This document shows, piece after piece, positions 55,336 through 64,000 of a stretch of 64,000 nt of DNA. The notes under the pieces are model-generated. The model was not told the DNA's origin. It made no database searches and saw nothing but the letters and a program-made list of their open reading frames with translations. The stretch's first letter is position 1, and the number at the start of each line of letters is the position of its first letter. The position numbers and the translations under genes were made by a program. Source of the DNA: Lachnoclostridium phytofermentans ISDg (lineage in GTDB: Bacteria; Bacillota; Clostridia; Lachnospirales; Lachnospiraceae); contig NC_010001.1 in NCBI RefSeq assembly GCF_000018685.1, positions 4,249,501-4,313,500 of the forward strand, read 5' to 3'.

Positions 55336-56307
55336 TCACTTGCTCTTTACTGCAAAAGCTTCTTTTAATATCTCAATATTCTTTTTCATTCCCTTAATAT
55401 ACGAATTCTTATCAAGTCCCCCTGTTACCAAGGAGTCCATCACATAAGCCGTTGCATTGGTTTCTGCCTCGATTCGCTCTGCAATTGTATGCTCGTACTG
55501 CTCTTCTGTAAATAGAAATGAGATATCATGAAGTTTTATTTCTTCCACTACTTCTGCAATCTCACCAGCACTCAGCGCTGTTTCACCATCGGTATTGACT
55601 GCATGTACCACTTCCATTCCTAGCTCTTCCGCTAAATAGGCAAAAGAATCATGGAAAATAATGATTTCAGCACCTGATGTAATCTCTTTTAAGGATTCTA
55701 ACTCTATTTTTAATGATTCAAGTTTCTCTAAATACTTTTCTTCATTCTTACGATACATTCCTTCATGCAAAGGATCAATTTTACAAAGTCCATCCGTGAT
55801 TGTTTGTATCTGTTTCATATAACGCTCTACATTAAGCCATACATGTCCATTAATGTCACTGTGGTTATGAACATGTGAGCTCTCTTGTTGATTGCTCTCC
55901 TCCTCATGGTTATGCTCATGAGTACTACCAGTCAAGAATTCCATACCAGCACTAGAATCAATCACCTGAATTCCTTCCTGTTGATCTAGTACACTCTCCA
56001 TGAATTCTTCCATCTCACCGCCATTTAATATAACCACCTGCGCTCCCGACAACGTTCTCATATCCTTTGTCGTTAGCTGATAATCATGAACACAGCCAGT
56101 TTGGTTCTCTGTTAAGTTCATCACCTGTACTCCATCGATTCCATCGGCTATATTAAGGGCAGCAATATACATCGGATAAAAGGAGGTGACTATCGTAAGC
56201 CCCTCCCCCTTATACTGCTTATTTTCCCCATTAATTTTTATCGCTCCGTAGCTACCTAGTGATAATAAAAGCATCACTGATAGTAAATAAATTAATTTTC
56301 TTTTCAT
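55336..56307 (-). CDS. znuA: Zinc-binding protein of the ABC importer, with His-rich loop
   Basis: A 323-residue cluster-9 metal-binding protein. An N-terminal membrane or signal helix (about 3-22) is followed by the first domain (LTIVTSFYPMYIAALNIADG), then an Asp/His-rich loop (STHEHNHEEESNQQESSHVH, about 129-148) typical of ZnuA/AdcA. Metal ligands follow in GHVWLNVERYMKQI, EIIIFHDSFAYLAEELGM and the C-terminal half. No clear lipobox is visible. It is the first gene of znuABC. An inverted repeat GTGC-ATTC-GCAC (56324-56335) lies 17 bases upstream of the gene and may be a metal-regulator site, though it is too short to be sure. Confidence 0.94.
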   Translation of the reverse strand: MKRKLIYLLSVMLLLSLGSYGAIKINGENKQYKGEGLTIVTSFYPMYIAALNIADGIDGVQVMNLTENQTGCVHDYQLTTKDMRTLSGAQVVILNGGEMEEFMESVLDQQEGIQVIDSSAGMEFLTGSTHEHNHEEESNQQESSHVHNHSDINGHVWLNVERYMKQIQTITDGLCKIDPLHEGMYRKNEEKYLEKLESLKIELESLKEITSGAEIIIFHDSFAYLAEELGMEVVHAVNTDGETALSAGEIAEVVEEIKLHDISFLFTEEQYEHTIAERIEAETNATAYVMDSLVTGGLDKNSYIKGMKKNIEILKEAFAVKSK

Positions 56308-56474
56308 TCCAGCCTACATTCTAGTGCATTCGCACATATCTAATTCAATTGTAACCTAATTTTCTAACTTGCAAACTAATTCCATTTTAGTCATTTTTCT
56401 TATAAACTAATTCCCTTGTAAATTTATTCCCTTATAAACTCATTTTCTTACAGACTATTTTCTTGCGAAATAGC

Positions 56475-57356
56475 TTATTCTCTTCCTAAATAATAAGCTA
56501 TAACAAACCCTATTGCAAATGTTAAAACACTTACGATAACACTTGCTACCGTAATCACTCCCAAACCAATCCCCATATATATGGCAAATGGTGAGGCAGT
56601 TACTAAACCAAGTATAGCATAGTAGGTTCTTTTTTCATAACGAGAAAGTAAAAATTCTATAATTTTTGCAATAGCAAAAATACCGACAAGTACTCCAATT
56701 CCAAATGGAGCAAGGATTGCAACATTATGAAGTATCGTATTAAAATCCCATGGTGACAATGCTCTGATAGTTGAATTTATAGTTTCAATGATTGGATTAT
56801 AATATCCTAAGATTAAGAGTACCATAGATCCACTCACACCTGGAATTACCATAGTTGCTGATGCGATAACGCCTATGATAAATAGTTTCACCATCTGAAA
56901 TACAGATACCGTTAAAGTAATCTTTGCTTCCTTACCACTTCCAAAAACCTGTAGAACTATGATTAGAGCAAAAAATGCTAAAAATAATACTATATCTAAT
57001 ACATCAAACCTACGCCCCTCACTTTTTCCTCCAGCTGAAGGTTTTTTCACTTTACTTATAAGGATTGGAACACCACCTAAGATGAGCCCTACAAATAGTG
57101 AACTAGTTTGTAAAGGGTAATTTTCAAAAAAGGTCTCAATAAAATAGGATAGTCCTATAATTGCTGCTGCCATTCCAATCGCATATGGAAACAAGGTTAT
57201 TACACTTTTCTTAAATTGTTTAAAAAGGTTTGTGATGGAACCAATGATCTTGTCATAGATTCCCATCGATACAGCCATGGTTCCTCCGCTCACGCCTGGA
57301 ATGATATTGGCTATGCCGATTAATATACCGCATAGTATGTCTTTTATGAATCTCAT
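56475..57356 (-). CDS. DUF368 (PopT-type) undecaprenyl-phosphate translocase
   Basis: A 293-residue protein with about eight membrane helices and the DUF368 hallmark: two inverted copies of a re-entrant motif, GIANIIPGVSGGTMAVSMG (about residues 14-32) and ATMVIPGVSGSMVLLILGY (about 172-190). Members named PopT recycle undecaprenyl phosphate across the membrane for wall and polysaccharide synthesis, a recent finding for the family. AAAGGA precedes the ATG by eight bases. It stands alone before znuABC; its role would fit the envelope-polysaccharide genes that lie upstream. Confidence 0.92.
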   Translation of the reverse strand: MRFIKDILCGILIGIANIIPGVSGGTMAVSMGIYDKIIGSITNLFKQFKKSVITLFPYAIGMAAAIIGLSYFIETFFENYPLQTSSLFVGLILGGVPILISKVKKPSAGGKSEGRRFDVLDIVLFLAFFALIIVLQVFGSGKEAKITLTVSVFQMVKLFIIGVIASATMVIPGVSGSMVLLILGYYNPIIETINSTIRALSPWDFNTILHNVAILAPFGIGVLVGIFAIAKIIEFLLSRYEKRTYYAILGLVTASPFAIYMGIGLGVITVASVIVSVLTFAIGFVIAYYLGRE

Positions 57357-57690
57357 AGTGGTATCCTTTCTTGGTTGTGTTATTTTATAAAAACTAAAGC
57401 ATATTTAAGCTGATCTGTTATTAACTTTTTCTCACTCTCCATCTTACCTCTACATCAGTCTAATAATTTTATCTCTTGTAGAATAATATCCCATAACTCA
57501 TTAAGTATAACACAGTCCAATTTTCGTTGTAAATGAGTTTAATTTATTTCTAATAAAAACAACCATTTTTCTAATTATGATATACTATTTCGTGTTATAT
57601 ACTAAAACTTTGTAGATGTAGATTAACTTACTACAAAATATAGATTTTTCTAGGTATAATGTAAGCACTCAATAAAAGAGTGGCGAGTAA
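57357..57690. other. Gap upstream of the DUF368 gene
   Basis: An AT-rich stretch in which I see no gene or strong signal. It must include the DUF368 promoter, but no near-consensus -35/-10 pair stands out. Confidence 0.35.
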
Positions 57691-57720
57691 AAATAAGGAC
57701 CGGCTATAAAGCCGATCCTT
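57690..57720 (-). terminator. Hairpin terminator beside the IS66 remnant
   Basis: AAGGATCGGCTT/AGCCGGTCCTT stem with a short loop, followed by ATTTTTA on the minus strand. Confidence 0.8.
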
Positions 57721-57727
57721 GAGTCAT

Positions 57728-57960
57728 TTACCACATTCAGCTTTCACATTTTCTAGCCAAGTCAATGCATCTAGTTCTTCTGGATGATTACGTCAGTCCG
57801 TATCAGACATATATAAGGCAGATATTCCAGATATGTATATATATTAAGAACACCTTACTTTTGTAGTATCGATTACACTATATACTGCAGCTGATGCAAA
57901 AGCTCCCTTTGGATTTATACCATCCACGCCCAAAAGGAGACAGTTTCGATTGTATTTTAG
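57728..57960 (-). pseudogene. IS66-family transposase remnant (C-terminal part)
   Basis: Read on the minus strand, broken frames give NRNCLLLGVDGINPKGAFAS with ASAAVYSVIDTTK, then after a stop and frame change NHPEELDALTWLENVKAECG before the last stop. These match the IS66 TnpC C-terminus (NWLF...PKGA.ASA..YS..ETAK and a Leu-rich LPW...C end). In-frame stops and shifts show that it is dead. Most of the transposase is gone. Confidence 0.7.
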
Positions 57961-58084
57961 TATTGACGATGTTTCATCGGTCCTTCATTTTCGTTTAGTT
58001 CCATGATACACACAAGCCTACTCTATGTAGCCTTTTCCTTTGTGCTAAGCACCATGACTTTAGCCACAGCAACCCAAAAGTTGT

Positions 58085-58175
58085 TTGAAGCTTATACCTG
58101 GTTCATGAGGCCCACCCTCATCTTATATAAATCATGCACTATTTTCAGTGCCTCAGGACACACTTGAACACTTTA
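58085..58175 (-). mobile_element. Degenerate element end, copy 1
   Basis: The minus strand reads GTAAAGTGTTCAAGTGTGTC, then CTGAGGCACTGAAAATAGTG and GATGAGGGTGGGCC, followed by CAGGTATAAGCTTCAAA. The same order of blocks recurs on the other side of the acyltransferase gene at about 59930-60015. A terminus starting GTAA would fit an IS66-type end. Confidence 0.5.
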
Positions 58176-58254
58176 CATATCACCCTCTAGCCTTGCTGGT
58201 TTAACTTCCTTATCAACAAAAAACCAAGGTCTTCGCCTGCTTCATTGACTATAT

Positions 58255-58375
58255 TATATGATTGCAGATCACTACTGTGAATTTATCGTATATTTCTTTA
58301 AACTCCTCTGAGGTTGCATCATTATATGTAAATGAATTACTCGTAGCACCTATAATATCTATTAAGGTACCTTCT
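58255..58375 (-). pseudogene. Short coding remnant of unknown origin
   Basis: About 40 codons of coherent frame (GTLIDIIGATSNSFTYNDAT, then SEEFKEIYDKFTVVI) end at a stop. The pattern faintly resembles a segment of MoxR/RavA-type ATPases (GASN...LYDRF). There is no start and no flanking frame, so it is at most a fragment. Confidence 0.25.
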
Positions 58376-58533
58376 TACAATTTGATTTGTTCTATCGTTT
58401 TTTTTCTCTCTTCTTAGTTAGTTAAATAATGATTTATAGAACAATAAAATAACTCTACATCTAGCATTTAGTGGGATTACAATGAGTTCTACCAAAACTT
58501 GACATAGAGTTTACCTTTATAATATTGTAATGC

Positions 58534-59622
58534 TTATTTATTTTTAAATATACTAATATTAATTAATTTATGTGCTATCTTTTGTGATGGCTTTTCAATA
58601 AACTTATAAATAAGAAACGAGACAATAAAACAGATTGTGCACGAAATTAGAAATGAATACTTAAATGGTATTCCATTTTTATGCAATATATTTAGTACTA
58701 AAGTTCCTACTGGTAGATGAATAAGGTATAAAGAGTAACTTATGTCGCCTAAAAAAGTAGTAATTTTATATTTCTTGTTATAAAATATCTTGAAAATAAA
58801 AAATACTATTATAGCCATTATAATCGTATAAATAATGTGTGATGATTCATTAAATAGACTGTTCGGATATAAATAATCATAAAATAATATATAACAAAAC
58901 AGACTTACAATTCCTAAAATTATCGATTCAAACAATGGTATGTATTTTTTCTCACAAAGATATATTATACGACCCAATAATACGAAGAATAGATATACTG
59001 CATAATGAGCAATTCTATTAATTATTGGATTAATCGAAGAGAGTATTATAATTATGTTTATAGCAATAATAAAGTACCATGTTGCTTTTAGCGGATCTTT
59101 TTTTGTAGACTTTATAAAAATTGCTGTTAATAAATAAAACAAAATTTCGACAAATAAAGTCCATGTTACTGCTAAAGCGCTTGGTGTTCCAAGAGGATAG
59201 TCCAACAAAAATAATGAATATAGATAGTCTTTTAATTCAGTTGCATTGTTTCCTAAAGGAATGCTCAAATTAGTTCTTAAACTAAATGTTGCTATTATAT
59301 AAGAAATAATTAATACAATAAATAATGCTGGGAATATTCTAAAAAATCGCTTCAATAGAAATCTTGAAGAATTTTCTTTTAATGATACATGTGCTACAAT
59401 ATACCCACTAATTAGAAAAAATATTAGAACCCCGAGATGCCCTCCATTTTGATATAAATGGAAAGGTCTTACTATTAAATTTTCCCAATAACCCTGTAAA
59501 TTCGAAGTTGCCTGATTGACAGGCAACCACCAGCCAACAAGGTGCGACCAAACAACTATTAAAGACGCTAATCCTCTTAACACATGCACAAAATTAAAAT
59601 ATTCATCTTTTGATTTTGACAA
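58534..59622 (-). CDS. Acyltransferase 3 family membrane protein
   Basis: A 362-residue protein with about ten membrane helices. The family marks are the N-terminal FVHVLRGLASLIVVWSHLVG (catalytic-type His near residue 22), LIFFLISGYIVAH and the FLLKRFFRIFPALFIVL arginine segment. These enzymes O-acetylate or otherwise acylate surface glycans. It uses a TTG start (MSKSKDEYF) with AAAGGTGG about 11 bases upstream. It is strongly AT-rich compared with its neighbours and lies between two degenerate element ends, so it may have come in by transfer. Its likely substrate is the polysaccharide made by the genes that follow. Confidence 0.9.
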   Translation of the reverse strand: MSKSKDEYFNFVHVLRGLASLIVVWSHLVGWWLPVNQATSNLQGYWENLIVRPFHLYQNGGHLGVLIFFLISGYIVAHVSLKENSSRFLLKRFFRIFPALFIVLIISYIIATFSLRTNLSIPLGNNATELKDYLYSLFLLDYPLGTPSALAVTWTLFVEILFYLLTAIFIKSTKKDPLKATWYFIIAINIIIILSSINPIINRIAHYAVYLFFVLLGRIIYLCEKKYIPLFESIILGIVSLFCYILFYDYLYPNSLFNESSHIIYTIIMAIIVFFIFKIFYNKKYKITTFLGDISYSLYLIHLPVGTLVLNILHKNGIPFKYSFLISCTICFIVSFLIYKFIEKPSQKIAHKLINISIFKNK

Positions 59623-59929
59623 ATTTTATTAACCACCTTTCAAATTATACTATATCTACCTAATGTTAACATTTTTATTATGACATGTAAATCAAAAGTA
59701 TAAATTATGTAGCTTTTTAGGAACATTATAGTTGTTATTATAAATTCTTACTTTAATTAAATTCAATCCAATTGATTTAATACCATTTATTATTGGTTGT
59801 ATCCAACATTTCTTCTCCATTACCTCTGGGTGCTATATTACCAATCGAACCGTTGATAAATCTAAAGGCTTCATATTACAATTACCTATATATGTACTTT
59901 TAAACAATTCATCACGAACCATATATTCA

Positions 59930-60015
59930 CATTTGAGTCCTATACCTGAATATCAGCTTCGAAGGGGCCACCCTCATCACTGTTTTGAGTCCGCCAGGAC
60001 ACATTTGAGCGCTTA
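59930..60015 (-). mobile_element. Degenerate element end, copy 2
   Basis: The minus strand reads GTAAGCGCTCAAATGTGTCC, then TGGCGGACTCAAAACAGTGA, GAGGGTGGCC and CAGGTATAGGACTCAAA, the same blocks as copy 1. The rest of the 59.6-60.1 kb gap holds broken frames that I cannot place. Confidence 0.5.
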
Positions 60016-60023
60016 CGGTATAA

Positions 60024-60058
60024 TAGAAAAAGAATGGCATTGCGAGCTTTTTCTTGTT
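60024..60058. repeat. Dispersed palindromic repeat, copy f
   Basis: tagaaaaaga, core atggcattgcgag, ctttttcttgtt. It adjoins element-end copy 2 and the terminator of the dehydratase gene. Confidence 0.65.
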
Positions 60059-60064
60059 ACGAAT

Positions 60065-60098
60065 AAAAAATGACTCCTAATCTTCTTAGAAGTCATTT
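60065..60098 (-). terminator. Terminator after the nucleotide-sugar dehydratase gene
   Basis: AATGACTTCTAAG and TTAGGAGTCATT form a stem followed by TTTTTT on the minus strand. Confidence 0.85.
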
Positions 60099-60194
60099 CA
60101 ATTGGTATTTCCTCAAATCTACCTAATATCGGTTTTGTTACAATTTATAACTACATTTCTTAGAAAATGTATCTGGTATGCCTTTCGTCGAAAC

Positions 60195-62078
60195 CTATTC
60201 AGAAGCTGCAACTTCTTCTCTTGCTTCAATATTATAAGAATAGGTATCTACGATTTCTCCGACCATTTCTCGAATATACTCTGTCTCGTTATTACATGCG
60301 GTGTATAACTCCTCTAATTGATGATGAAACTTTTCATCATCAATCTTTAAAGGCTTCCCAATAAATATCTGTGAGTTTTCGGTTTCACCTAATCCCTCCT
60401 CTTCCATAAGAAGCTCTTCATATAATTTTTCACCAGGTCTTAATCCAGTAAACTTAATTTTTATATCTACATCTGGTATATACCCAGACAGGCGAATGAG
60501 GTTTGTAGCTAAATCAAGAATTTTAACTGGCTCTCCCATATCCAGTACAAATATCTCTCCACCCTTTGCATAGGCACCTGCTTGTAATACTAAAGATACC
60601 GCTTCTGGTATTGTCATAAAATATCGGATAATATCCGGATGTGTTACGGTAACAGGCCCACCTGCTTCAATTTGCTTTTTAAAAAGTGGAATTACACTAC
60701 CGTTACTTCCGAGTACATTACCAAATCGAACCGCTACAAATTCAGTTTTAGATTTTCTATTAAATGTTTGTACAATCATCTCACACATACGCTTCGTTGC
60801 ACCCATGATGTTTGTAGGATTAACTGCTTTGTCAGATGAAATTAATACAAACTTTTCAACACCATATTTATCGGCAGCTTGGGCAGTTTTAAATGTTCCA
60901 AAAACATTGTTTTTAACAGCTTCATTTGGGCTATCTTCCATTAAAGGTACATGCTTATGGGCTGCAGCGTGATAAACAATGTTCGGGCGATAAGTGTCAA
61001 ATATTTTGTCAAGTCGTTTCTCATTACGTACCGAACCAATCAGTGTTACAATATCTAAATTTGGATATCTTTTCTGTAGCTCCTGCTGTATATCATAAGC
61101 ATTATTTTCATAGATATCTACGATAACTAATTGCTTTGGTTTATGCCCTGCTATTTGCCTACAAAGTTCACTTCCAATAGAACCACCGCCGCCAGTAACT
61201 AAAACAACCTTGTCACTTACATAACCCATAATCGAGTCTAAATCTACTCTTATAGGATCTCGTCCCAGTAAATCTTCAACCTCAACACCGCGAAGTTCTG
61301 ATACACCAACTTCACCGTTTAAAAATTGATACATTCCTGGTAATATATATAACTTACAATCTGTTTCTTTGCAGATTTCTAAGATTTTACTAATTTCTTT
61401 TCTTGATACCGATGGCATCGCTATGATAATCTCATTTATCTCATACTTCATCACATTATCTATGATGGTGTCTCGACTACCAATAACTTTAATTCCATGG
61501 ATATAGCGACCTAATTTATCTTCTGCATCATCTATGATGCACTTAACTACTTTATGTATATGGTCACTATTTATTATTTCTTTGATTATCATATTGGATG
61601 CTTCTCCAGCACCAATTACCATCACATTCTCACAGGACTTCCCATTCTCTCTCTTCCGTAACTTCACCCGAACAGCGCGATAAGTAAATCTCGAAGCCAT
61701 GGTAGCTATAATTAATAAAACCGGAAATATGAAGAAATAGCTTCTTGGAATTGGAAGCTTTAAAAGTATGAAACCAATTACTTGTAAGGCTGAAACCCCG
61801 ATTGATGCAGCAATAATATTCTCTAACTCAGTAATACCTGCAAATAACCACAAACTGTGATACAAGCGAAAAATATAGAATATTAGTAGTACTGTAATGA
61901 TGTTAATAGGGAAATATGTCCATATAGTATCAAGGTATATCGTATCTATATTTTTATATCTAAAATCGTATCGAATTAATAGAGATAAAATACTGATTAA
62001 GCAAACAGCTCCTATATCTATCAAAAGCAAACATAATCTTCGAAGCAATAACTGTTTATCCTTTATATACCTTTTCAT
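60195..62078 (-). CDS. Membrane-bound nucleotide-sugar 4,6-dehydratase (CapD/PglF type)
   Basis: A 627-residue protein with four N-terminal membrane helices (about residues 7-110), a first nucleotide-binding domain (VMVIGAGEASNMIIKEI, about 148-164), and a C-terminal extended SDR domain with VVLVTGGGGSIGSELCRQI (about 287-305), YHAAAHKHVPLMEDSP and the catalytic MGATKRMCEMIVQ. It should convert UDP-GlcNAc to a 4-keto-6-deoxy sugar for capsule or glycan synthesis. GGAG six bases before the ATG of MKRYIKDK sets the start; a TTG four codons earlier overlaps it. It heads a polysaccharide region and is divergent from the ligase-like gene. Confidence 0.94.
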   Translation of the reverse strand: MKRYIKDKQLLLRRLCLLLIDIGAVCLISILSLLIRYDFRYKNIDTIYLDTIWTYFPINIITVLLIFYIFRLYHSLWLFAGITELENIIAASIGVSALQVIGFILLKLPIPRSYFFIFPVLLIIATMASRFTYRAVRVKLRKRENGKSCENVMVIGAGEASNMIIKEIINSDHIHKVVKCIIDDAEDKLGRYIHGIKVIGSRDTIIDNVMKYEINEIIIAMPSVSRKEISKILEICKETDCKLYILPGMYQFLNGEVGVSELRGVEVEDLLGRDPIRVDLDSIMGYVSDKVVLVTGGGGSIGSELCRQIAGHKPKQLVIVDIYENNAYDIQQELQKRYPNLDIVTLIGSVRNEKRLDKIFDTYRPNIVYHAAAHKHVPLMEDSPNEAVKNNVFGTFKTAQAADKYGVEKFVLISSDKAVNPTNIMGATKRMCEMIVQTFNRKSKTEFVAVRFGNVLGSNGSVIPLFKKQIEAGGPVTVTHPDIIRYFMTIPEAVSLVLQAGAYAKGGEIFVLDMGEPVKILDLATNLIRLSGYIPDVDIKIKFTGLRPGEKLYEELLMEEEGLGETENSQIFIGKPLKIDDEKFHHQLEELYTACNNETEYIREMVGEIVDTYSYNIEAREEVAASE

Positions 62079-62272
62079 ACGCATCTCCAATAATTGTTTT
62101 ATATAACTAAATTAGTATAGCACATATAAGTTGTATGTGCAAATGTTAAAACAATTCACAGCTTGATTCTGCTTTAAAATAGTGTATAATTAAGGAACAT
62201 AATTACTTTTTTTTAGCAATGAAAAATAAAATCATGTTAAGCTTATGCTATAGCAAAGGAGATAATATATCA

Positions 62273-64000
62273 ATGACCAGAAAGAAAACTTACACTTACC
62301 AAAGTCGTTCTAATACTAATTCTGTATTATTACTATTCCCTTTATTCTTAATTATAACTATATTACCTTTAATAGTAAGTATACATAGCTTTAATCCCGG
62401 ACTTAATCAATTTGATTGGTATCCTAATACTGATTTAGCGAATGATTTTTTTCTATACTATAAACAATGGTTTTTTGTTTTTATTAGTGGTTTGTGTGCC
62501 CTCATATTAGTAATCAGAGCTTTTCTAAATAAGAAAGAGGTTAAATTTCATAAAATATTTATTCCATTGGTTATATATGCAGCGCTTGCACTAATCTCTA
62601 CAATTGTATCCCCTTATCGTTCATTTGGTTTTTCCGGTATCTTTGAGCAATTTGAAAATGTGTTTTGCCTCTTGGGTTATGCATTGATTGTTTACTACTC
62701 TTTTTGTATCATTCAATCAGATTATGAATTGCAATTATTAATTAATGCTTTAGCTATTGGTGCATTAATTCTTGGAGTCATTGGTTCACTTCAGGCACTT
62801 GGCTATGATATCTTTAGTACTACTTGGGGAAAAGCTCTCATTTTAGATAAGAGTGTAGTAGATCCTAATGCTTTGGAGATAACATTTGGTAAAAACCGTA
62901 CCTATGCGACATTGTATAATCCTAATTATGTTGGTGTTTATACATCAATGATAATTCCACTTTATACGGTATTATTATTTTATACCAAGTTCAGTTACGA
63001 ATATATATTATATATATCTGTAATTATAACGAATCTAATCAGTATGTTTGGTTCACAGTCAAAATCTGGTATTGTTAGTATTGCTGCCAGTATGTTGATT
63101 GCTCTCCTCATTATGCGAAAAAAATTAATAAATCGATGGTTTGTTACATTACCTATCATAGCCTCCGTATGTATCGCATTCTTAGGTATCAATTATATTC
63201 AACAGAATGCTTATATTAACGCGATAAAGAATGCATTTAAAACTACTTCCACTGCAACACCAGCTCTGACAGAAATCAATACGGAGAAGGAGTACATCAA
63301 AGTAGTTTATAATAGCAACACCCTATATGTCTCACAGGATAATCAAAACAGTCTATTGTTTTATGATAGCTTTATGAATGCTATCCCATACCACGGTTAT
63401 GAAGTAGAGAATAACCAGACTATTCTAGAGCTAGAGGATCAACGATTCTTAGACATTACTCCAGTGGTCTATCATGATGAGATAGTAGATTTTGGATTAT
63501 TGATTAAGGAGAAACCATGGTACTTTAGATATGATGAAGAAACAGAACAGTACCTATTTTATAACAGATATGGACGATTCTCGCCAATTGCAACCGCTCC
63601 AAGTGCGGTCTTTACTGGCCATGAGAATTTTGCTTCAATGCGTGGGTACCTTTGGTCCCGAACGATTCCTCTTCTTCCTAATTATATCTTTCTAGGGTCT
63701 GGAGCAGATACATTTACCATCACCTTCCCGCAATATGACTTCGTAAATGCTTCTAATTTTGGTTATGAAGATTCGTTGGTTACAAAGCCTCATTGCCTCT
63801 ACTTACAGATAGCAGTGCAAACAGGTGTTTTCTCCCTGATTGCTCTCCTTGTCTTTTATAGTTGGTATTTTATACAAAATATAAAGCTCTATATAAATCA
63901 TTCTTTTAATACGAAATCCTCCATTTATGGAATGGCAATATTCATCAGCAGTACTAGCTTTATGATTAGTGCCATCTCGAACGATTCCAGTATCTCTGTC
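62273..64000 (+). CDS. O-antigen ligase/polymerase-like membrane protein, 3' end cut off
   Basis: An open frame of 576 codons that runs off the right edge with no stop. Ten or more membrane helices are visible, with a large outside domain around residues 325-440. The pattern fits the Wzy/O-antigen ligase superfamily: NPNYVGVYTSMIIPLYTVLL before a helix pair, FGSQSKSGIVSIAASM, and the late outside loop GSGADTFTITFPQYDFVNAS with TKPHCLYLQIAVQTGVFSL. The last phrase matches the conserved H.......A...G region. It probably joins or polymerises surface glycan units from the lipid carrier. GGAG about 11 bases upstream supports the ATG of MTRKKTYTY. Confidence 0.85.
   Translation, partial: MTRKKTYTYQSRSNTNSVLLLFPLFLIITILPLIVSIHSFNPGLNQFDWYPNTDLANDFFLYYKQWFFVFISGLCALILVIRAFLNKKEVKFHKIFIPLVIYAALALISTIVSPYRSFGFSGIFEQFENVFCLLGYALIVYYSFCIIQSDYELQLLINALAIGALILGVIGSLQALGYDIFSTTWGKALILDKSVVDPNALEITFGKNRTYATLYNPNYVGVYTSMIIPLYTVLLFYTKFSYEYILYISVIITNLISMFGSQSKSGIVSIAASMLIALLIMRKKLINRWFVTLPIIASVCIAFLGINYIQQNAYINAIKNAFKTTSTATPALTEINTEKEYIKVVYNSNTLYVSQDNQNSLLFYDSFMNAIPYHGYEVENNQTILELEDQRFLDITPVVYHDEIVDFGLLIKEKPWYFRYDEETEQYLFYNRYGRFSPIATAPSAVFTGHENFASMRGYLWSRTIPLLPNYIFLGSGADTFTITFPQYDFVNASNFGYEDSLVTKPHCLYLQIAVQTGVFSLIALLVFYSWYFIQNIKLYINHSFNTKSSIYGMAIFISSTSFMISAISNDSSISV

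Noticed and set aside
62995..63192. 65-codon minus-strand open frame near the right edge
   Set aside because: It is antisense to the O-antigen ligase-like gene.

Overview
The window looks like chromosomal DNA of an anaerobic, low-GC Firmicute of the Lachnospiraceae type, close to Lachnoclostridium (Clostridium) phytofermentans. This is inferred from AT-rich sequence, purine-rich ribosome sites with occasional GTG/TTG starts, T-box and lysine-riboswitch leaders, the McsA/McsB/ClpC stress operon, a SpoIID-family protein, and cohesin-like, SH3b and Big_2 surface proteins. No tRNA, rRNA or CRISPR array was seen. Almost every gene lies on the minus strand; only the BrkB-family gene, typA and the final O-antigen-ligase-like gene are on plus.

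Layout. 1-1.0 kb: 3' truncated FAD oxidoreductase. 1.3-7.0 kb: a chemoreceptor, then an unusual three-gene unit (membrane-anchored PQQ-type propeller, a solute-binding protein whose halves are in circularly permuted order, and a permease with a degenerate coupling loop and an acidic repeat tail) with no ATPase gene. 7.3-14.4 kb: the clpC stress region (gntR-mcsA-mcsB-clpC, a small beta protein, radA, a small helical protein); a GntR regulator occupies the place usually held by CtsR. 14.5-19.8 kb: two exported surface proteins, one cohesin-like and one SH3b/glucosaminidase. 20-27.3 kb: purine genes purE, purM, purN and purD, interrupted by a four-domain CoA-disulfide reductase/rhodanese/TusA/DsrE fusion and a structured, terminator-ended RNA region. 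27.4-33.3 kb: M29 aminopeptidase, two small membrane proteins and a Big_2 surface protein. 33.5-37.6 kb: pheST under a Phe T-box. 37.7-41.4 kb: BrkB and SpoIID families. 41.8-43.2 kb: trpS under a Trp T-box. 43.3-45.4 kb: dapA-dapB under a lysine riboswitch. 45.6-50.9 kb: SSB-like protein, typA, M20 peptidase, tcdA. 51-57.4 kb: HTH-Panacea protein, AI-2E-family exporter, znuABC, DUF368 lipid flippase. 57.4-64 kb: the edge of a surface-polysaccharide region (IS66-type remnants, acyltransferase, nucleotide-sugar dehydratase, O-antigen ligase-like protein, cut by the window end).

How it works together. Amino-acid supply is controlled by RNA leaders (Phe and Trp T-boxes, lysine riboswitch), each behind a near-consensus sigma-A promoter with a 17-bp spacer. 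The protein-quality genes form one operon behind a promoter that overlaps an inverted repeat. Several genes concern the envelope. A dispersed ~35-bp palindromic repeat occurs between genes at about six places. The best candidates for something undescribed are the ATPase-less permuted binding-protein/permease/propeller locus, the structured RNA upstream of purM, the long structured leader of the SSB-like gene, and the 27-bp tandem array beside the HTH-Panacea gene.
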